Positions 24,532 through 26,732 of a stretch of DNA of 26,732 nucleotides are shown here, piece by piece. Origin of the DNA: Bacteroidales bacterium UBA1309 (lineage in GTDB: Bacteria; Bacteroidota; Bacteroidia; Bacteroidales; Dysgonomonadaceae); the NCBI GenBank assembly GCA_002307185.1, contig DBTT01000030.1:1-26732 (forward strand). Reading direction: 5' to 3'. Position 1 is the stretch's first letter. Each line of letters starts with the position of its first letter. The notes under the pieces were generated by a model. It made no database searches. It saw only the letters and a list, made by a program, of their open reading frames with translations, and was not told where the DNA came from. The position numbers were made by a program, and so were the translations under genes.

Positions 24532-24741
24532 GGCTTGAGGGATTTAGAGGATGGTATGATCTTTACCATGGAAACCACCGGCGTTTATCACGAGGATCTG
24601 ACTCATTTTCTGTTTTCAAACGGGTAAAAAGTGTCAGTTGTTTTGGCCAACAAGATGAAGCATTTTGCTAAAAGTTTGAACATGAAAACAAGACAGACAA
24701 AGCGCATGCTCAAAGATAGCCCAATACGACTTGGCACTCCA
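24532..24741 (+). pseudogene. Fragment of an IS110-family transposase
   Basis: Translation of this stretch reads GLRDLEDGMIFTMETTGVYH, then HEDLTHFLFSNG, a TAA stop at 24625-24627, and VSVVLANKMKHFAKSLNMKT. It resembles the N-terminal DEDD domain of IS110-type transposases, where METTGVYHE-like and VVLxNKxKHxAKSLxxKT-like strings are diagnostic. After MKT the frame decays and the expected KTDKxDAKxLA motif is scrambled. The start, the rest of the catalytic domain and the Tnp_20 C-terminal domain are missing. It is therefore a dead remnant. It lies about 220 bp past the tRNA gene. Confidence 0.75.
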
Positions 24742-25096
24742 TCCGCCAGGGGATAAAGACTTGTATTTTTATTCTAAACTTCACTCATCTCCGAATAAAC
24801 ATCCACTTTTTCGTGCTTATGGTTAGGATACAACTACCATACAGGAACGATACAGGAACCATAGAGCTACCCTATACGGAAAAACAAGGATGCGTATGAA
24901 AAAATATACAAGTATGGGCTTGTGGATATGCAATAAAAGGAACAAGGAGGGGCGCCATTTTCGTATCCTGCATGCGATGCTTCAAATCATTATAAGGTGA
25001 GTTCAACAGATGTAACGGAAACTACTACATGTAAATTGGACACAGTCTTTACGGAGTAGCACAGAGTCCCACGGAGTAAATAAAGAATCCCTTGTA
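24742..25096. other. Non-coding stretch between IS110 remnant and tandem repeat
   Basis: I see no gene. ATACAGGAAC occurs twice around 24840-24858. From about 25050 the sequence already contains degenerate units (CGGAGTAGCACAGAGTCC, CGGAGTAAATAAAG) that lead into the 21-bp array. Confidence 0.4.
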
Positions 25097-25432
25097 CAGT
25101 AGATCAAAGGTCTCGTACAGTAAGCCAAAAATGTTATACAGTAGATCAAAAGTCTTTTACAGTAGGCCAAAAATGTTATACAGTAGATCAAAGCTCTTGT
25201 ACAGTAGGCCAAAAATGTTGTACAGTAGATTAAAGGTCTGGCACAGTAAGCCAAAGTGACATGGCAGTAGGCCAAAGGTCTCCCGCAGTAAGCCAAAGGT
25301 CTGGCGCACTAAGCCAAAGTGACATCGCAGTAAGCCAAAGGGCTACCGGAGTAGATCAAAGGTCTGGCGAAGTAAGACAAAGTGACATCGCAGTAAGCCA
25401 AAGGTCTGACGCAGTAAACTAAAAGTCTTATC
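25097..25432. repeat. 21-bp tandem repeat, 16 units, no indels
   Basis: Sixteen units of exactly 21 bp follow each other without gaps; each begins CAGTA or a one-base variant and continues (A/G)(G/A)(T/C)CAAA. Units 1-6 alternate between two types (GATCAAAGGTCT and GCCAAAAATGTT), a 42-bp higher-order period. Units 8-16 repeat as triplets beginning with GCCAAAGTGACAT, a 63-bp period. Because 21 bp is seven codons, all frames read as a heptad; on the minus strand one reads repeated (Q/E)TFGLLR-like heptads and another xxLAYCx. Both are broken by stops, so I do not call a protein. There are no spacers, so it is not a CRISPR array. Confidence 0.9.
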
Positions 25433-25527
25433 CAGGGAGTATTTACCTAACCCAGCCTTATCTATTATTTTTTTTTAGATTTTCCGTTAAATGTATTCCT
25501 GAGAGGGAAATAACCAACTTCTTGCAT
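25433..25527 (-). pseudogene. Possible N-terminal fragment of an IS transposase
   Basis: From the ATG at 25527 the minus strand reads MQEVGYFPLRNTFNGKSKKK and stops at 25465-25467. A one-base shift in the run of nine A (minus strand) restores an open frame, IIDKAGLGKYSLDKTF, which then runs straight into the 21-bp repeats. The start is 50 bp inside a terminal inverted repeat copy at 25577-25595. The combination of inverted repeat, short gap, start codon and basic N-terminus suggests the first codons of an IS transposase that has been truncated and frameshifted. I cannot name the family. Confidence 0.4.
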
Positions 25528-25576
25528 TATCTCGATTTGAAACAGATAAAGAGTCCCCCTCGGCAACTTGAATATT

Positions 25577-25595
25577 TAACGTGAGTTCGATCTAA
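25577..25595 (+). repeat. 19-bp inverted repeat, copy A (IS end)
   Basis: TAACGTGAGTTCGATCTAA, exactly complementary to copy B at 25870-25888. The match stops at both edges of the 19 bp. It lies 49 bp upstream of the ATG of the N-terminal transposase fragment. Confidence 0.8.
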
Positions 25596-25617
25596 GAATT
25601 ATGTTTTTAGCTATCCT

Positions 25618-25810
25618 GGATATGTTTGAGGAGAATTATCCTATTTCCCATATCCAACCATGCCACATAGTGGCATCCTCTTAATAACCCTGTGCGTGAG
25701 CGCAGGGAAAGAAATCCGGGGTTGATCCTAAGCCACGTCAGTGGCGACATTATTCGGGAACACCGAAGCCGAACCGCACATCCCCAAGATAGTTGTCGCC
25801 GCTATGCGGC
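25618..25810. other. Cluster of small hairpins between two IS ends
   Basis: Within about 190 bp I count six stem-loops. GGATATG/CATATCC (25618-25655) carries a nested AGGA/TCCT. ATGCCAC-ATA-GTGGCAT is at 25660-25676. CCCTGTGC-GTGA-GCGCAGGG is at 25688-25707, eight pairs closed by a GNRA-type tetraloop on the plus strand. GCCAC-GTCA-GTGGC is at 25732-25745, TTCGG/CCGAA at 25753-25767 and GCCGC-TAT-GCGGC at 25798-25810. GGCGACA (25743-25749) can also pair with TGTCGCC (25794-25800). No open frame of note crosses it. It could be a REP-like palindromic repeat cluster or a structured RNA. Confidence 0.6.
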
Positions 25811-25869
25811 TTGCTGTGAGAGAATCAGCTAAACTTATTCTTGGCGAAACGCCCCTCTCGTTATAGCCT

Positions 25870-25888
25870 TTAGATCGAACTCACGTTA
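25870..25888 (-). repeat. 19-bp inverted repeat, copy B (IS end)
   Basis: TTAGATCGAACTCACGTTA, the exact inverse of copy A. Its last three bases are the complement of the stop codon of the C-terminal transposase fragment, so the gene ends inside the IS terminus, as in many compact insertion sequences. Confidence 0.8.
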
Positions 25889-26044
25889 TTTAGGCAAAAT
25901 GAAACAACTCCTTGTAGCTTCTTTGCCCCGTGCTAAACGAAAACTAAATTTCCCCTGATCTTCTCTAACGGCATTATAGATAGCCTGAAATAGACGTAAT
26001 GATTTATGAATTTTATGCAAGTTGTATCTTTGGATAAAAGGGCT
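25886..26044 (-). pseudogene. C-terminal fragment of an IS transposase
   Basis: The minus strand carries 52 open codons ending in TAA at 25886-25888. The product includes QRYNLHKIHKSLRLFQAIYN and then VREDQGKFSFRLARGKEATR, a basic C-terminus typical of DDE transposases. Upstream the frame is closed by TGA at 26045-26047, and similar coding potential continues for a few codons in a neighbouring frame (STLNFEA), suggesting a frameshift. The bulk of the gene is gone. The family is not recognised by eye. Confidence 0.55.
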
Positions 26045-26047
26045 TCA

Positions 26048-26355
26048 AAGTTTAGAGTTGAGCATCTATGGAAAGCTCTTTCTTACTTATGTCTCTGAAT
26101 GCGTGTTTTCTTGTGTGGAATAGGGAGGTTTGAGTCGTGTTAAAATAAAACGGGTTTAAATAGTGAATTTTTTTTAATAAAAGATGTATTTAATGAAATG
26201 GAATAAATATATTTGCGAAATGAGAGGTCGATTCTGATTCCTTTGAAGGATAAAGGGGATTTTAGGATGGGTGCTTTCAGGGAGAAGAAAGGTGATGGGG
26301 ATTTGGAAAATAGGAGCTTCTTCAGGAATTAGGGAGTAACTGAATACCTAAAATA
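26048..26355. other. AT-rich non-coding stretch
   Basis: No supported gene. A TAnnTTTG match (TATATTTG) lies at 26208-26215 without a clear -33 box; it could serve transcription toward the small genes at the right end. Confidence 0.4.
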
Positions 26356-26406
26356 ATGAAGAAAACTTTTGTTGAAATTTTAATTATGTTTTTTGCGTTT
26401 GCATAA
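26356..26406 (+). CDS. Possible 16-codon peptide, signal-like
   Basis: MKKTFVEILIMFFAFA followed by TAA. It has the charge and hydrophobic pattern of a signal peptide without any mature part. It may be a leader, a remnant of a broken secreted protein gene, or chance in AT-rich DNA. It ends 39 bp before the next gene. Confidence 0.2.
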   Translation: MKKTFVEILIMFFAFA

Positions 26407-26445
26407 CTCAAAAATACAGAACTTAATTAACTATACCACCAAATT

Positions 26446-26688
26446 ATGAATAGAATTAAATTCCCGATATTAAATTTAACAGATGAAGAAGTACTCCGAG
26501 AGTTTGTAAAACGCTTTGAATGTGATGGAGTAGTTTTGATTTATATGGAATCAAACACTGAATCTGGATTCGGAAGATGGAAAAATAATATAGAAAAGAA
26601 ATGGGTTCAAGACCTATTTAAAAATATAAAAATGAATATTAATCAAAACTTTACTAATCATGCGAGGCGGAGGAGGCGAAAGCCGTAA
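26446..26688 (+). CDS. Small hypothetical protein
   Basis: This 80-aa protein is unrecognised. Most of it looks like a normal soluble protein (FPILNLTDEEVLREFVKRF, DGVVLIYMESNTESGFGRWK) with no membrane segment or signal peptide. The last residues, NHARRRRRKP, come from a sudden purine- and G-rich stretch (26661-26682) unlike the AT-rich body. The other frame of that stretch encodes a glycine-rich peptide that continues past this stop. Either two genes overlap here or a one-base frameshift has replaced the true C-terminus. Confidence 0.5.
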   Translation: MNRIKFPILNLTDEEVLREFVKRFECDGVVLIYMESNTESGFGRWKNNIEKKWVQDLFKNIKMNINQNFTNHARRRRRKP

Positions 26689-26716
26689 TTATTTTCGAAA
26701 TATTAGACCTAAGTAA
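26660..26716 (+). CDS. Possible 18-codon Gly/Arg-rich peptide overlapping the previous gene
   Basis: MRGGGGESRNYFRNIRPK followed by TAA. It starts inside the tail of the 80-aa gene in another frame. The window ends with ATG at 26730-26732, 13 bp later, so a further gene may begin at the edge. It is either a tiny gene, the displaced C-terminus of the upstream gene, or chance. Confidence 0.3.
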   Translation: MRGGGGESRNYFRNIRPK

Positions 26717-26732
26717 TAAGAACAATATAATG

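Noticed and set aside
24997..25004. GTGAGTTC as a third copy of the IS end
   Set aside because: Only eight bases match the 19-bp repeat and the orientation is wrong for the far end of the nearest IS fragment.
25003..25296. 97-codon minus-strand frame rich in LAYC/LIYC heptads
   Set aside because: It is only the translation of the 21-bp tandem repeat; an in-frame stop truncates it and no start signal precedes it.
25097..25432. CRISPR array
   Set aside because: The units are contiguous with no unique spacers, differ from each other, and no cas gene is nearby.

Overview
The window comes from a Bacteroidota genome, most likely Bacteroidales or a close relative. The evidence is a SusC/SusD pair, a hybrid two-component sensor with a beta-propeller sensor domain, a BACON-domain lipoprotein enzyme, and promoters of the Bacteroidota TTTG/TAnnTTTG type in place of Shine-Dalgarno-led starts. 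I cannot fix the genus from sequence alone.

Positions 321-22099 are a complete polysaccharide utilization locus (PUL). On the minus strand lie a GH3 beta-glycosidase and a hybrid two-component regulator (HTCS). Divergent from them, on the plus strand, is a run of seven genes: GH31 alpha-xylosidase with a PA14 insert, SusC, SusD, a PKD-type surface lipoprotein, a BACON-GH5 endoglucanase lipoprotein, a GH2 beta-galactosidase and a CE20/SASA-type acetylesterase. A strong intrinsic terminator closes the run. This gene set matches known xyloglucan loci. The model is that GH5 cuts the backbone at the cell surface, the lipoproteins and SusCD capture and import oligosaccharides, the esterase removes acetyl groups, GH2 removes galactose, GH31 removes xylose and GH3 finishes the glucan. 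Substrate assignment is an inference from the families present. No fucosidase, GH9 or GH43 gene is visible in the window. Three CCCT-type direct repeats at 22-23 bp spacing lie just upstream of the candidate promoter and are a plausible HTCS operator.

Positions 22100-24356 hold a repeat-rich intergenic stretch, a convergent GH125 alpha-mannosidase gene whose relation to the locus is unclear, and a tRNA gene (CAU anticodon) with its own promoter and terminator.

Positions 24357-26445 look like a graveyard of mobile DNA. They contain an IS110-type transposase fragment with an internal stop, a 21-bp tandem repeat of exactly sixteen units with no indels, and two fragments of what appears to be one IS type (an N-terminal and a C-terminal transposase piece). 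Each IS piece is next to a copy of a perfect 19-bp inverted repeat, and a 274-bp spacer dense in small hairpins lies between the two copies. At the right edge, 26446-26732, a small unrecognised gene overlaps a tiny glycine/arginine-rich reading frame, and the window's last three bases are ATG.
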